This document shows positions 14,801 to 28,193 of a stretch of DNA of 64,000 nt, in pieces. Below the pieces are notes generated by a model that saw nothing but the letters and a program-made list of their open reading frames with translations, was not told the DNA's origin and made no database searches. Position 1 is the first letter of the stretch; each line of letters starts with the position of its first letter. The position numbers and the translations under genes are program-made. Origin of the DNA: Apus apus (lineage: Eukaryota > Chordata > Aves > Apodiformes > Apodidae); the NCBI RefSeq assembly GCF_020740795.1, contig NC_067295.1, forward strand, positions 2,604,501 to 2,668,500, in the 5' to 3' direction.

Positions 14801-17800
14801 CAGGCTGGAAATGACAAAGCCCAACTGTTGGAGAGCGTCAGACAGGCAAAGAACAGCATTACAAGGGGGCATGGCACCAGGGCCCAAAGAGCAGAGTCCA
14901 GCTGAGTCATTTTGCCAGCTCAGTAGGACACAACATAAAATGGCTATTACAAGTTTGCTTATTTAATGAACTCATCATTTGGAAGCATTTCTAATTACAT
15001 TTTCCTTTCTCCGTGGGTTTTAAACTCATGAAAAACTTGGCAGCTATTTTTAGAGAGTCCCAACTCGTGCACAGACCTCTCTATACCTGAAAGCTGACAG
15101 CAGTAGCCCCCATTGCCCTGATTATTTCATAACAACCTGTATTCTTACCAGCTTTACACATCATTGAAGCCAGTAATTTAGAGACAATGGAGCCCCTTTT
15201 CCTCATCTTGCACTGTTTGCTGTAGGGGAAGTAAGGAATTACTCCAATAATGCTTTTGGCACAGGAGGTTTTACAGGCGTACACCATGATCAGCAGCTCC
15301 ATGATGGTAGTATTCACATCCCTGGAACGAGAAGGATCTAGTTCTGCACCTTGAGCATAAAAATCCTGTATTCAACACAATATCTGTGCCCACTCTAGGG
15401 ATTTCACTCCAGGGCAGCAGGGAGTTATGGTGACTGAGGGATCTTCACTAAGACTCCAGCCGTGCCCCTCAGAACAGCAAGTGCCCTGGACCCAGCATTT
15501 TAATCCTTCCCTACAATTATGCTTCATTATTTCTCTCACTTGGCTTTTTTTGGCAATTCAGTGGGTTTTGTTACACCATTTTCAGGCTGTAATGCAGCTT
15601 GCTGCTGTAACAAAGCAGTCCATAATTTATCTCCAACAACTATTTCTATTATGCACAAAAAATAGATGTATTTTTCAATACAGATCAGCTTTTTTTAAAA
15701 AAATATTAAAAATTCAGACTTTACAACATATTCTTCTACTGATCAAACCCATAGAAGGTTAAATATTCAACAATTACCATCTATTTTCTGCCCTAAATTA
15801 AAAGATTGAGAAGTTGGGTTTTTTAGATAAGAACTGATCGTGGACAAAGAGACCTTCTATTTCTGTAGCCATCAGAAAAAAACAATTTAGCCTTTGTAAA
15901 ATTTTTCCCACATCAAAAAAACAAGACTGTTTTCTGAATGACAGGACATATTGCCTAGGAAAAGCTCTTCCAACATCTAAAACTTTGCAACAGTGGAGAT
16001 GGGGTAGCTGAAAATTAAAAAATTTAAAGAGAATGACATAAGCAAAAGAATGCACTTAGCAAAAGAGCAGAGACCCAGCAGAAAAGGTCATTGACATCGT
16101 CACTTAAAATAACAGAGGTTAGTTTATACTGAAATAATCTTTGTGCACATATGAAAAAAACCAAACCCAAAACAAAACAAAAAACACAAAGAGAAGCCTT
16201 TATTTAGTTAATTTAAGCTTATTAGGCTGTATCATATACATAAAATGTGCAGTAAAATTAGAACAGAAGCATCACCATGGACAGTCGATGTCAAAATGCC
16301 AGCACAGTCTCTTTAAACAATTACTCACTTTGAAACTGTTTGGATGATAAATACATCCTTTCCTCTCACAGACTCCTGGATCTGCACTCTTGTTTCTGCC
16401 AAGAAGAGAGGGATGTCAGATTTCCAATAGCAAAGCTCGGAGTCTAAGAAAAGGGGAGTCAATGTATGACATCACAGTGAGGTAAGCTTCTAGTTTTGCC
16501 AATTAAATGCTCACCTCTGTTGGGTTCCTGATACACCTGAACCTTCCCCATTTCAACTCCTAAGCGCCTGCAGGAGCAGAAAAAAGAAAAACAAAAGTCA
16601 GGATGGGAAAACAAAGGCAAAGCCCATACAATGCAATAGTTACTGAAAAACTGCATATATATTTATAAATAGTTACTGTATTTCACAGGAGAAAACCAAG
16701 AAAAGGAAACTCCAAACCATAAGCCCAGTAATTACAGTGGAAATCTCTTAACAAAGCATTTATAGAAGCTGCACTGCAGGCCAAGCTGAACTGATCTTCA
16801 AGTCAACCTCAGAAGAATGAGCAACAGCAAAGAATAATGCTTCATTAGTAAATTATGTAACTATTTCTAATTTTTAATATATACTTCTGTATGTTACATA
16901 CATGGTGCCATACGTATGTATATACAGATGGCAACATAAACATGCACAATGCTTACAAGACCACTTTTAAGTCATTCTGCTCTATAGAAAAAACATCACT
17001 GTGGAGTTAATCAGAAGTATCTGCCAGCTCTATTTGATGAATAATGACTGATGTCTGCTCTGCTTATTTCACTGCAATATTGGCACACACCCTCATTGTT
17101 AAAAACAGGAGACAATCAAGTATGCTACACACTTGTGGCCAAAGTACTGGCAATGCATAACCTGAGCTGCACTCTCCTTTTTCCTATCTCTACCAATCTT
17201 TGGGGACATCAGGAGGAAACCCATCACATGCAACACTCCTGGCAATGTTATACATCCTAACCTACAGTAGTATGGTAAAAATTTCCTTTAAGATTCCTTA
17301 AAAGTTCTGCGAAAGCTGTTCATGTATTTAAAGCTAAACAGAGGTTTCCATCTGAAGTATACAGAGAGCAGGACAGATGCAGCTTTGCCATCTAAGAAAA
17401 CTGCTACAAAGAGAGCAAGAAAATGATAAGAAGTTCTGCCATGATTATTTAACACTATCTAAACAGTAATTTTCCCACATGTTCTCTACAACATGCTGCA
17501 GCCAATCCCAACCTGCCACCAAGCAATTTAAGCACAGCTTATTTTCTTTGTTGTTGACCAGCTGCAATACACTGTGCAAAGCAGCAGTTGTCCTTGCAAA
17601 CCCTGGGAGTTTCCCTGCGTAATTTTCCCTTAACAGAGAAATCAGTCTTCAGTAAAATAAGCCCCACCATAAGAACACCAAGACCCTGGGCTGCTCTGCA
17701 GGATTGTACTTACTCAGCAATCCTCTTCGATAGTTCCATGCATGATGAATTGGAATTAGCTGAAAACAGCACCAGTCCACCCTTGGTTATATTCATGATG

Positions 17801-17832
17801 GCCCCAGTTTCAGTGAATGGCACACAAAACAT
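5849..17832 (-). CDS. PRPSAP2: PRPP synthetase-associated protein 2 (PAP41), complete
   Basis: Catalytically silent partner of phosphoribosyl-pyrophosphate synthetases; it is thought to restrain PRPP synthesis, and thus nucleotide synthesis, in the cytosol. Ten coding exons on the minus strand: 17832-17714, 16567-16515, 16395-16329, 15321-15149, 14186-14071, 10658-10603, 8250-8102, 7346-7276, 6562-6416 and 6007-5849. They sum to 1110 nt, that is 369 residues plus TAA, exactly the human length. Readable family stretches include [20 protein letters not shown] near the start, [17 protein letters not shown], the [20 protein letters not shown] block, [40 protein letters not shown] (degenerate PRPP-binding loop) and the C-terminal [15 protein letters not shown]. 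Every junction is in phase with AG/GT signals. The start follows a likely 5' UTR acceptor at 17857. The paralogue PRPSAP1 is less likely by sequence and synteny. Confidence 0.97.
9022..9089 (-). other. Candidate cryptic or cassette exon in a PRPSAP2 intron
   Basis: Inside the large intron between the exons at 10603 and 8250, a 68-nt segment has a CCAG acceptor at its 5' side and a strong GTAAGG donor. Its length is not a multiple of three, and joining it to the upstream exon reads into TGA after about ten codons. If spliced in, it would give a truncated, decay-prone transcript. No pyrimidine-rich tract of good quality is visible before the acceptor, so this is only a candidate. Confidence 0.25.
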
Positions 17833-20800
17833 CAAACCTAAGTTGTTTTTCCACTTCTAGGAGGCTGCAAGACATCAAAGGTCTGTTAAAGCAATCATGT
17901 TACAAACAAAAAAAGAGACATTCTCTGATTAGAAAGAGTTTCCCATAAGCCTGTATTATCTGGCATCCTTCATCTTTGTTATCACCACTTTATTAGTGCC
18001 AGGAATATATCCCCACAGCATGACCCCCAAGCCATCCAGCTCACTGACCTAGCTCAGAAGACCCAACGAGACGACAGAGAGGGGGCTTCAGCCCACCTTG
18101 CTTTCCTTCTCCTGCCCCCAAACTTTACACACTCCCCAGCAGAAGCTTCTCTAGAGGTCTCCAAAGATCCTCCTAGACTATCTCCCAACTTCAACTGCTG
18201 TCGTTTTTTTTTCTTGTTTGTTTTTTTTTCAATGTTTTCCTTAGGCTATTATCTAACAACATAAGTTCTTTTCTCCATCATCTTGTCCAGTTTATTTTCC
18301 AGAACTGAGCAACATACATTGACTGCCGCAAGATCACAAAGCCATTCAGAGGTAGAATTGAACTAAACAGAGCTCCTGCCTCAGTTAAATTGACTAGAAG
18401 AGTCTATTTCCATGAACGCATATCTTCCCATCACTTTGCAACAAAGTATAAACTTACAAATAAAGATGAAATGCAAGGAAGAGCTCAGTAAAGCTGGTAG
18501 CTGTAAATAACGACCTCTTGCACGATGCGTCCACTTGCTGAAGCAGTTGTCATAACGTTTCTCCTGTGAAAACAGGAGAAAAACATCAAGAGGAAATCTA
18601 CTTTTTTCCAAATAAAGGCACAAACCACTAAAACACTAGTTCTGCCAAGGATTTGATGGGATTCCATCTTCACACTTTTTATTCTTCTCTGTAACATCAC
18701 ATTGTCATGACTTCCTCTAACATTACACTTTGCTCAAATAAAAGAAAAAAAATAAATCCCATTGACCAAAGTAACATTCAGATCAAAGTCACAGGCTACT
18801 CAACTTCCGCTGTATAAATAGCTCCATCTATTTCACATTATGTAGGGGACTGAAAATATCAAATACAAGTAGACTAAATCCGAATAAAGTAAGGAAAAGT
18901 TAGGATAAATCAAAAACTTCTTTCCTGGCAAACAAGTCCCTGCTGAGAAAGAAAATTATCTAAGAGTTGCATGTAATCTGCTCAAAAAAAACACCTATTA
19001 AGTAGTCCAGAACAGAATCTTAAAGAGAAAAAAAAACATTTTTCAAACTTGAAGAGCTGGCTAGTTCTATAAAGAAACTAATTCAGCCCACCTTTGCAAC
19101 TAGTCACTCTCTTGCTCAGTTTGACTTCATCACAGAAACTGTAAATTATTCACTCTCAATTAAGAGCCAAAGTAGCTGGAACTTCCTAACAAAAATACCT
19201 TCATGAAGCACCTGTGCTTTGCTTGACTGCTGTGGATGAAAACCTGCCTGTCATCAAACTTCCTGGCTGCGCAGAACGAGACCATAAACGGTGACAGCTT
19301 CCACAAAAGGATCCCAACTGCCAGTGGGCATCATCAAACATTTATAAATAAATCTTAAATTTAACAAAGCAAACATGGACCAGAAATGCTTTCACCTCTC
19401 AGACCACCACCAGGAAGCACCCTGCTTGCGTGATTAGGTGGGAACAAATGTAGAGACAACTTTTGATGTCACTAAAAACATTCATATGGCATTTTGAGGA
19501 CACAGGGTTTGTTTGTTTTTCCAGTCGTCACCTTCTTTGCTTCATGAATAAGGGAAATTAGGAGATTTAAGAGATCTGCTGAAAGATAAGAGTTGTTGGT
19601 TCCTGATTACAGTTCAGAGTGCATTTTACAGCACAATAAAATGCTGACATATTTACAAGCAACACTGAACATAGTTCTTCACATAACCCTAGGTCGAGGG
19701 CTTTCTCGGGGATGTGTTTCAGCAGCAACACGTGGGCTACAGTGCGTGGAGGGGGAAGGAAGCTGCATTTGTTTATTATTATTAATGTATCAACCTTGAA
19801 ACAGGTGTTGGGATGACAACAAGCTCACAAAACTTTATTAGATGTGTAAAGACATGACACCACAGAGGTACATGGGCCAACAACCCCTTGGCTTCAGGCA
19901 GACAAATCTTCCAAGGCTGCATCAGATTTGGGAGCACACACACACACCACACAGGGCAGGCTGAAGCCCACAAACTCCTACCCTTTCTTTTGGGCTGCAC
20001 AGAGTCACACAGACACGTAACGATGAACACAATTACTGGACTGGGTACACGATGCCCTACTCTCACTGGCTTTACACCACAGATTGAGCACGTTCACACA
20101 GAAAACGACAGAAGAAAGAACTATCTGGCATAACTGAAGAACTGATCCGTACGGGTTGGGAGGGAAAGTGAATCCTCTGACCCACTGCCCCAACGGGAAT
20201 TTCCCCAACCCCGGAAAGGCCCTCCATACTAACCCGCCCCCCTGGGGCAAACAGCAGAGGGTCGGCCCTTCCACTCCACACCTCCCTGCAAGTCCTTCAG
20301 CTGCCGCAGGTGGGTGACACAGGCCCAGGCACCCCAGAGGAGCGGCGGGTCCCAGCCCCCCGAGGGGAGAGGCCTGGGCAGGCCGGCAGCGAGCACAGCG
20401 CTCCCGCAGCTGCAGGGCCGGCGGGCGGCGAGGAACCCCCGGCAGCCGCGGAAAGGGGCCGCCCAGGAGAGCGGGCCCCCTCCCACAGGGCCCCTGAGGG
20501 GAGGGCGACGAAGCCCCTTCCTCAAAGCGGCGGGACGCTGTGCGGGGAAGGGGAGAGAGCGCTGGGGGAAGGGGATGTCCTGCCCCCCCCCCTCACACAG
20601 CCGGCTGAAGTGGGCCGGGCGGGCGGGCGTGCCCCCTGTTCTGAAGGCCTTACCTGCCGGCTCCGGCCCTCCGGCCCCGGGGGGGAAGGTATCCCGGGCG
20701 GAGGGGACGGGGGGAGGCAGAGCCAGCGGCGGAGCTCGGCGCCTCCGGGGTCCGCTCCCAAGATGGCGGCGCCGCCGGGGCGGGGCGGGAGGCGGGCGCG

Positions 20801-20880
20801 AGGCCACGCCCCCTCCCCCCCGCGGGCTCGCGGCGCCGCTCGGGGCAGCGGCGGCGCCGCCATCTTGTCCCGGGCGCCTC
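17833..20880 (-). other. PRPSAP2: PRPSAP2 5' UTR exon 1 and first intron
   Basis: A strong minus-strand donor (CAG|GTAAGG, exon ending at 20654) lies in the CpG island at 20.3-21.1 kb, and a CTAG acceptor ends at 17857, 24 bases before the start codon. I infer a non-coding first exon running from about 20.88 kb to 20654, spliced to 17856. The 2.8 kb between them is AT-rich intron, with no repeat family or RNA gene that I recognise. Confidence 0.65.
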
Positions 20881-21110
20881 CTGTTCCCCCCCCCCCGGGC
20901 GGCGGCGCCGCGTTTCAGCTTTTCCCCCCCCAAAAAAAAACAAAGGGTGCGATGTGCGGGTAACAACCCTCAGCAGGGCTGTGAGGTGCCTGGTGCGGAG
21001 GCCATACGGCGTGAGGCAGCGCGTGTCCGCGAGGCGGCGGGTCTTGGAGCTCCCGCGGCTGCCTCTGGGCGAGGAGCGGGCGGGCACCCGCCAGCGCCGC
21101 GTGTGCAGAG
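20300..21110. promoter_or_regulatory. CpG-island promoter of PRPSAP2, with two facing YY1-type sites
   Basis: Very GC- and CpG-rich stretch without a TATA box, as expected for a housekeeping gene. A YY1-type motif CCAAGATGGCGGC lies on the plus strand at 20758-20770, and its reverse complement GCCGCCATCTTG at 20856-20867, so the two face each other about 86 bp apart. YY1 sites of this kind usually sit just downstream of start sites in the direction of transcription. The minus-strand copy would then mark the PRPSAP2 start at about 20.87 kb. Confidence 0.75.
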
Positions 21111-21129
21111 AAGGCAGCTTTTCTGCCAA
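20745..21129 (+). ncRNA. Candidate first exon of an antisense/divergent transcript
   Basis: On the plus strand, the YY1-type motif at 20758 is followed by GC-rich sequence that ends in a near-perfect donor, CCAA|GTAAGTTAAG, at 21129/21130. This would suit the first exon of a plus-strand transcript leaving the PRPSAP2 promoter. The open frame across it is a consequence of high GC and matches no protein I know, so a non-coding transcript is more likely. Transcript evidence is needed. Confidence 0.25.
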
Positions 21130-23084
21130 GTAAGTTAAGAAAAGAAACGATCAGCGGTCTCTTAGCGTCCTTATACACGGTTTGTCCAGAGTTCCCTGTC
21201 GGCGCCCTCCTTGCAACACCGGTTAAACCGGGTGAGGACGCACTCGGACGCGCTGCAAGGCGCGGGTTTTCAGGCGGCCTCCTCAGGCCGCAGCGCTGTC
21301 CCAGGACAGCACCCGCCGCAGGATAAAGCCCTTTCGCTGTTGGACAAGATCTGCCGCCACGCACAGGCTCAGGAGGATAAAGCCCTTCCCAGGGGTTGTC
21401 CCCTCCACGTTGATAAACAAGCAGCATCTTTTCCCACTGACTGCGTAGCTAGAAACTTTTAATTACACTTCTTAGTGTGCTCAAGATCAGCAGCATGTTA
21501 TGGATCAGAATTTTAGCATGCAAGGTACAAATGGGGCACTTTCTGCAGTGACTTTACTCACAAAAAAGCTATTAAATTTAATTCTGGCCTCCCCAGGAGA
21601 GGGGAAGCGAAGCCGCAGCTGCCAGGGCTGCTCACCGAACGCGCCTGCACAACCACAACATTTCCATTCCTATTTTGAAAACGCCGTTTCTGCCATCCCA
21701 AGCTGTGTTTTCCATTTTGAATGTTCACAGGCCAGCGTTTCCCCATGTTTCACTACATTTGCTCATTGCGTCTTGCCTTCAAACACTTTGTCAATTGTTT
21801 CCTTATTTAACTTCTGACAGAATCCCAAGCTGGGGAAGGAGAGCAACGTAACCTGGAGCAGCTGCCAGACATGGAGCGTTCTGCTTGTAGCACTCTCACA
21901 AAGCAAAGACATCTGTTAGAAATATGTGAGCGGAGAGGCAAAAAATAAAAGAAGCCTGTTTGTACTCTTACAGTAAGAGGCAGCAATGATCCTCTGCTTT
22001 CCCTAGAGTCTCCTCTGAATTACACTGAAGTAAAAGACTAGACCTCTCCTGATGCCTCACCATCCTCAATCTATATGTTTCTGCTTACAGGCTGGTGTTT
22101 CCACAGTTGATTCAGGGTCGTTGACCCTCATAAGTTCCTTTTTTCTTTTGGGGCTTCTAGCACAAAGGGGAAGGAGGTTTTGAGCCTGTTAGCCCCTTAT
22201 CAGAGCAGAGATTTCTCTCTTGCCATCAGTCTCCATTGCAGGATTTTGTTACAGGCTGCTATGGCAGAGCAGTTTGAAGGAAGAACAGCTAGAAACAACC
22301 CATGGGGAAGCACTGACCCATGATGCAATTGAGCAGCCTTCCCCAGAAGTGTTTTTCAGTACCCTAGGGCACCCAGAATTTGCTGACTATTTGATTTGGT
22401 CTGCCCCAAATTCCTGACATTGCTTAAGCAAACCACAGGACCAGGAACTAAAAGATTCCATCTTCTGATCCTTTTTCTGAGGCTATTGCCTTTGTTTTCT
22501 TAGAGCAAATCAATTTCTTTCCTGCCTCTGTTTTCCTGGTCAAAGGAATGCAACTTCAAATCTCAGCTCCCAAGGGAGAAAGATTTGTTAATTTTACAAT
22601 ATGCTATCCAAATGCTAAGAGTTTAACAAATAGTTGCTCCAAAATGACCACCCAGATTTTATTTCCATGACAATGAATCAATAAGCAGTCATCTAAGGAA
22701 TTCCAAAAAACTGCTGGGTGTGAATATCCTGGCTCACAGAGACTTGTTGTTCTTAACCCAGATGCCACCCTGGCACGCAGGGATGTGCAAAAACTCACAC
22801 ACTGAGCCCAGCCAAGGTGAAAGGCACTTCTCACCCCAAGCTTGGCTGGACGACAGCCTGCATCCATCACCTGAGAGAAGACAAATCCTACTGCCATCCC
22901 ATCTCCTGAGCTCCATCCATCACTGCTCAGCCAGGCTTGTTGTTGTTTTCTTACCGTTAACAGTCGGTTTTTATAAAAAAAGGTGGATGTAAAAACTCAC
23001 TTACCAAAGCATCCGCCACACCAAACAAACATTTTTTATTTGATCCCAATGGAGCCCTGCCAATAGGTTTGGACCCTCCAAACG

Positions 23085-23287
23085 GTTGAAATTCTTCACT
23101 ATAAGGTGGTGAGGGACTGGAATGGGTTGCCCTGGGAGGTTGCTGATGCCCCATCCCTGCAGGTTTTTAAGGCCAGGTTGGACAAGGTTTTGTGCAACAT
23201 GGCCTAGTGGTTCCCTGCTCATGGCAGGGGGGTTGGAACTTGATGATCTTTAAGGTCCTTTCCAACCTTAATGATTCGATGGTCCTA
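23085..23287 (+). repeat. CR1 LINE 3'-end fragment
   Basis: This carries the characteristic tail of chicken-repeat-1 elements: text equivalent to 'GGACTGGAATGGGTTGCCC', then 'AAGGCCAGGTTGGACAAGG', then 'GGTTGGAACTTGATGATCTT', and it ends in 'CCTTTCCAACCTTAATGATT'. Only the last part of the reverse transcriptase and the short 3' UTR are present, the usual 5'-truncated form. Several differences from the consensus I remember suggest an old copy. Confidence 0.85.
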
Positions 23288-26200
23288 CAATTGGAGGTCC
23301 TGCAGCCCTCAGGCACCTCTACACAGCACAGCCTCAGGGCCACCACCTCCCTCCTCCCCCACCTTCAGCTTTACTGCCCTGGAAGAGATTGATTTCCAGA
23401 AGATGCTGCCTTGGATGGTATCCAGCTAGGGAGACAGAACTCAAAGTAGCTATACATGCATTTCTGAATCAAGGGCTGTGCAAGCAGACAGGACTTTCTT
23501 ACTGTTTATCCAATAATCCTGTGTAGCCGTGGCTTGGCTGTCTGCAGGGAATGACTCATGTGGTTATGCTACTTTTCCTCCTGAGTGATGAAGCTCTGAC
23601 TAAAGACTCCCTGAGTTCAGTTTGTTTTCTTCTTTCTAACCATGCTCTCAGTTCCGGGTCAGTCTGCAGGAACTAACAGATCTGCCACATCAGCCTCAGC
23701 ACAGGCACAGGGGTTATCTCCAACCAGCCCTCAAACAAAGAGACATTGAAATAGCCAGCGTTTCAAAGGTCACTGCACAGACAAACATCTCAAGCTGGAT
23801 GAGAGGGCAAAGGTCTGAGCAAACACTGCCCTGAACAAGAACCAGCAGCAGCACCTTTTGCTCTGTTGGCAGGTGCTGGTGGCTTTGCTGGATCTGAGGG
23901 CAGTTCTGTCCTGCAGACCCTGCAGGACAGCCAGTTAACATCCATCACCTTCCGTTTGCAGATGTGGTTTGCCCTTTGAGTTGCCTTTAGACAAAAGCTG
24001 TTGAACTGGGCAGTGAAGTCACGTCATTTACAGGCATTTGAGCAGCTGCAGTTAGTGCCAAACACCCCGTTCCCCTCTGTTTCACTCACGGGGTCCCAGC
24101 TTGGCTTGACATCTACGGCACTGAGCTGCAGCTCCTCTACAAAGAGAGAGAGAGACACCACATGTCATGCCCTGTCCAGGTGTTGAGGGAATACATAGGA
24201 ATGGCTTGAGCCAGTCCCAGGTCACTGCATGCTTGCAAACCAAAGCAGAATTCAGTACGGGAGGAAAGGTCTGTGCCTTACATGCACAGAGGGAGACTGG
24301 GGTGTGGAAGGAAAGATTTGGTACCAACTCTGCCCCATACAGCTAAGCAGAAGCTGTGAAAGGTGCAGGGAAGGACCAAAGGGCAACCAGCTAAGAGCAC
24401 CCTGTTTCCTTCCCAGTTTGGTTCTGACTGGGACCAACCCTGGATCAGCAATAGCAGCTTGACCCTCGTGCCGGGTGGGACCCTCACCCGGCTGCTTGAC
24501 CTGCACTGCTTGCTAACACTATCACCAATATCTCCCCCTCACAGAGAAACTTTTCACCAATACTAGTCCTCTAATTCACCCAACTGTGTCCTGCCTAAGC
24601 TCAGCAAGCTCTGGAAGAGGTTCTGCTATCAGACCTCCACACACTCTCTTTTACCTGACCTTATCTACACAAGTCCATTCCCCAAGCTCAAGAGTGGGAC
24701 AGTTAAAAATTTTACTCACCAGGGAAGTTTCACCAGAGGAAGGGCACAGGGACTGCTAGCTTTCACAGAGGCTTTTATTGTCTCATTAAGGTCTCCTTAA
24801 TGAAGACTTCCTCACCTGCTGCAGCCCCCCTTCCTTTCATTTGCACCCACTAGGGTGGGGCCAGTACTTTCAAGGCTGCTTTAGCTCCCACTCCTTTCTC
24901 CCTCCCTCTTTCCTTTTAACTGTTCTGAGCCCAGTTTCTATTTCCATGCTCTCATCCAGGTCCCGAGGAGAAAATACCTTCTCCTCTTGAGCTACCACAT
25001 GCCACGTCCTCCTTGGCTGGTTTTCTCCCTGATAATCTCTGCAGCTTCTCCCAGCTGCAGAGTCACCTGCTGTACTCTCTCCTCTGAAGCAGGGCAGAAA
25101 CAGGTCTTCTTCAGATCCCTGAGTTCAGCTGAGATCCCTGAATTCACCTCAGGCTTTACCTCCTTGATGTTCTTGATACATCGTCATCTAAGATCCTGTC
25201 TTCATTACAGAAGCAGCTGTGTCACAAGACCCAGTTACACTGATGTTGTCCCTCAGCATGATGAAAACAACACGGGGTTTTTTCCTCTTGCATTTACCAT
25301 CCTGTTAGTCCCTAGTCTGGCTAAAACTACCATGATCTGGAGCCACTTGGGCCTGTGACTGTACCAAGACAGAACACAACCAGGCTGTAATTGCATTCTG
25401 CCAACCCTTCTTTCAGCACACATAAATAAATCTGTCATCCCTCACTCCAACTGGACCCATGACATAAAATTCTTCCCACCTAGAACAGCCAGTGAAGTAT
25501 CACTGTCCCTTGCTGCCTTCCTTGGAGGGCAGCTCTGCACCACAGCCCCAGCCAGCCCAGTTTCTGCCCTCAGCAGGCAGAGCCTGTGACAGAACCTCTA
25601 GCCAAAAAATCACCTGCCAAGTCTTCCTGAGCTCTTCACCAAGATGTTCTGGTGATTCCATATTTACCTTGCCCAACACCAAAGTACTGACCTCATCAGA
25701 CTGCTCCCCCTGTTCTGCTAATTCATACCAAATACTCTGACTAGCAAAACGTGCTTGATCTCTCTGCTAAGGCTCCCCCACCCGCAGCCTGAGCCCCACA
25801 TGCCCCAAAAGCTCTGCCTGAACCCCACGGGTCCCAGTGGCTCTGCCCATCCCAGCCTGCTGTTTGTACCCCCAGGGCTGTCGGATCAGCCCCTCGGCAG
25901 GACCAATCAGGGGCCTCACATCAGCAGGGCAGCAGGTTCAGCTCCTTTCCCAATGACTGCAAATAACTGGGGAGTTCAGGCTGTTCCACCCATCCCATCA
26001 CATCCCGAAGAGCCTTGAGAGCAAAGCTGTGTCACAGGGGCACAGCTGCCAAAAGAGACGTTCAACCTCCTTGGATTGTTTACATGCCTTTGGAAAAAAA
26101 AATAAATTAAAAATTGTGCTTTTTTTCCTTTCTTTCTTCATTCAAGCTTTTCTAGATAAGCACATTTCAAACAGGTATCGCCAAGCATGAGCAGCCTGCC

Positions 26201-28193
26201 TCTTGGGAATGAGGGACTATCACAATTAGCACTGTGATAACGAGATAGCCTGAACATGAAGGAACTTGATACAATGAGAGATTTATCTTGGAACCAGTCC
26301 CTTGGCAGCCTGGCCCTGTATTGATGTCACCACAGCTTCTCATTGCACAAAGGCTGGGGATCAGGCCTGGGATGACAGACCCATCTCATGCTCAAGGCGT
26401 TCTGGGCTTGGCTGGGGTGCCAGGGAGGAGATGCCCTGTTGGTGAGTTACCTACTAGTACTCCAGTGGTAATTCCTCAGATCACCCAGTCACTCATGGGA
26501 ACCATGTACCTACCTTGACTGTCCAAATGACCCAGAAAATTGCTTTCTTTCCTGCCACAAATCAGTCAATGCCTCAAGTCCTGACTTCCAAGGGTGCCAG
26601 TGTGAGGAGAGAGGCACGACAGGAGTCCAAGGCCTTGGTCCAATGTTCTTAGAGACTCTTGTCACAAGGAATTACGTGGGCTCTGCAAACAGATAAGGAA
26701 AACCAGAAAGAGCAAACGCTGTTCTGCTCAACCTTGACACTGCAATCGATGGTGTAGTTTATCACCAGGAGCAAGTAAACAGCCCTGGAGTTGCATGCTG
26801 CACAGCAAACATTGCAGCTTTATCTGGATGGCAGGCAGCAATTTGTGGCAAAGGGTAAATCTCTCTGTTCACTCATGTTTGACATTTGGATGGTCTTGTT
26901 ACATTCCCTGTTCTCGGCGGGTTTATGCAGGAAGTTAAGGTTAAGTACATGCATGCCTGTAGGATCACAGCCTTCATTGAATATTGCATGGCCCAGCAGA
27001 CCCATAATGAATCCCCAGCATGTTCAAGTGACAGCTCTTTCTTGGTCGTGTCATCCATGCCAAATAGTGAGGGACGTGTGAATTCGTGCATTCAGGCTGG
27101 GAGTCAGAGATTTTCCAGCCATCAGAGCAGTGAGGCTCCCAGGCAGCTTTCTGGCAGGAGGAACAGGACAAATGGCTGATCAGACCATTTGACAGGCAGG
27201 TTGGGCAGGCCAGGGGAGGGAGGTGAGAGACAGTCACCTGCTCCTTCAGCTGCTGGGAATGACAGTGCCTCAACTCTGCTGTTCCCTGTTACATGACCAA
27301 CATTTTCTACTAAGGAAAATCAGAGAGGTTCAGGGGCGGATCAAGCCTGGGATCAACCCTCCCCATCTTCATCCTGTGCAGTTTGCAGGTGTGAAACTTG
27401 ACCAGACTCAGTCCAGCCACACTTGCTCTTCCTTCTTCCCCAAACCACTGTTTTTCAAATGTACCAAAAGGATCTGAAACTGATCTGCAGGATGGGAATC
27501 AGATACAGATGGACAGAGTGTCCCAGGCAACTCCTCACCCCAAGGCTGATTCCTGTCTACTCCAGCCATGAGAGTTGCTGCTCATGCCAGTGGTTTCCAA
27601 AATCTGGGTATTTAATCTTTGTTATTTAATCACTCTGTTACCAAAGATGAGCATGCTCAGTCAGGCTGGATCAACTAGGGTTTTGTCACACAGGCAACAC
27701 AACAGGTTGGGCACATTCTGCAGAAGTTTAGTGGGGTTTAATTTCATTCATCAACAGTACAAAATGTCAGATCTCTGCTAAGGGCCAGAAACGTCACACA
27801 CACAGAGACAAGCATTGCTCAGATATAGTTACTCTGTACATCAGCCCTGAGTAACTGGGGCACAACCAGTAATTCATCCTGCCACACATCTGGGGAGAGG
27901 AGAGTGTCTTACCAGCTATTCCAGACCCTACAAAAATACATACAGCCATCCCATTTAAACCACTTTCTTTAAAAGACACTTTTGTGAGAGAACCTCCAGG
28001 TGGATCCCACTGCACGTTCCAGCTGATTTTTTTTTTTTTTATGATTTTATCCTTAAGCTTTAGCAGCACATGCACCAGCCTGGAATGAAAGACAGGAAAG
28101 GATCTTTGCATTTTCTTTACTGATTTGATTATCAGGGACTTAGGGAATAGCTCTTCCCTCCTTCCTCTTCTTCTCTGGACAGCCAAAATGCCA

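Noticed and set aside
20229-21138. Several 100-270-codon frames on both strands of the PRPSAP2 CpG island
   Set aside because: Low stop frequency in GC-rich sequence explains them; translations are Pro/Arg/Gly/Ala rich without motifs. The plus-strand sequence is kept only as a candidate non-coding exon.
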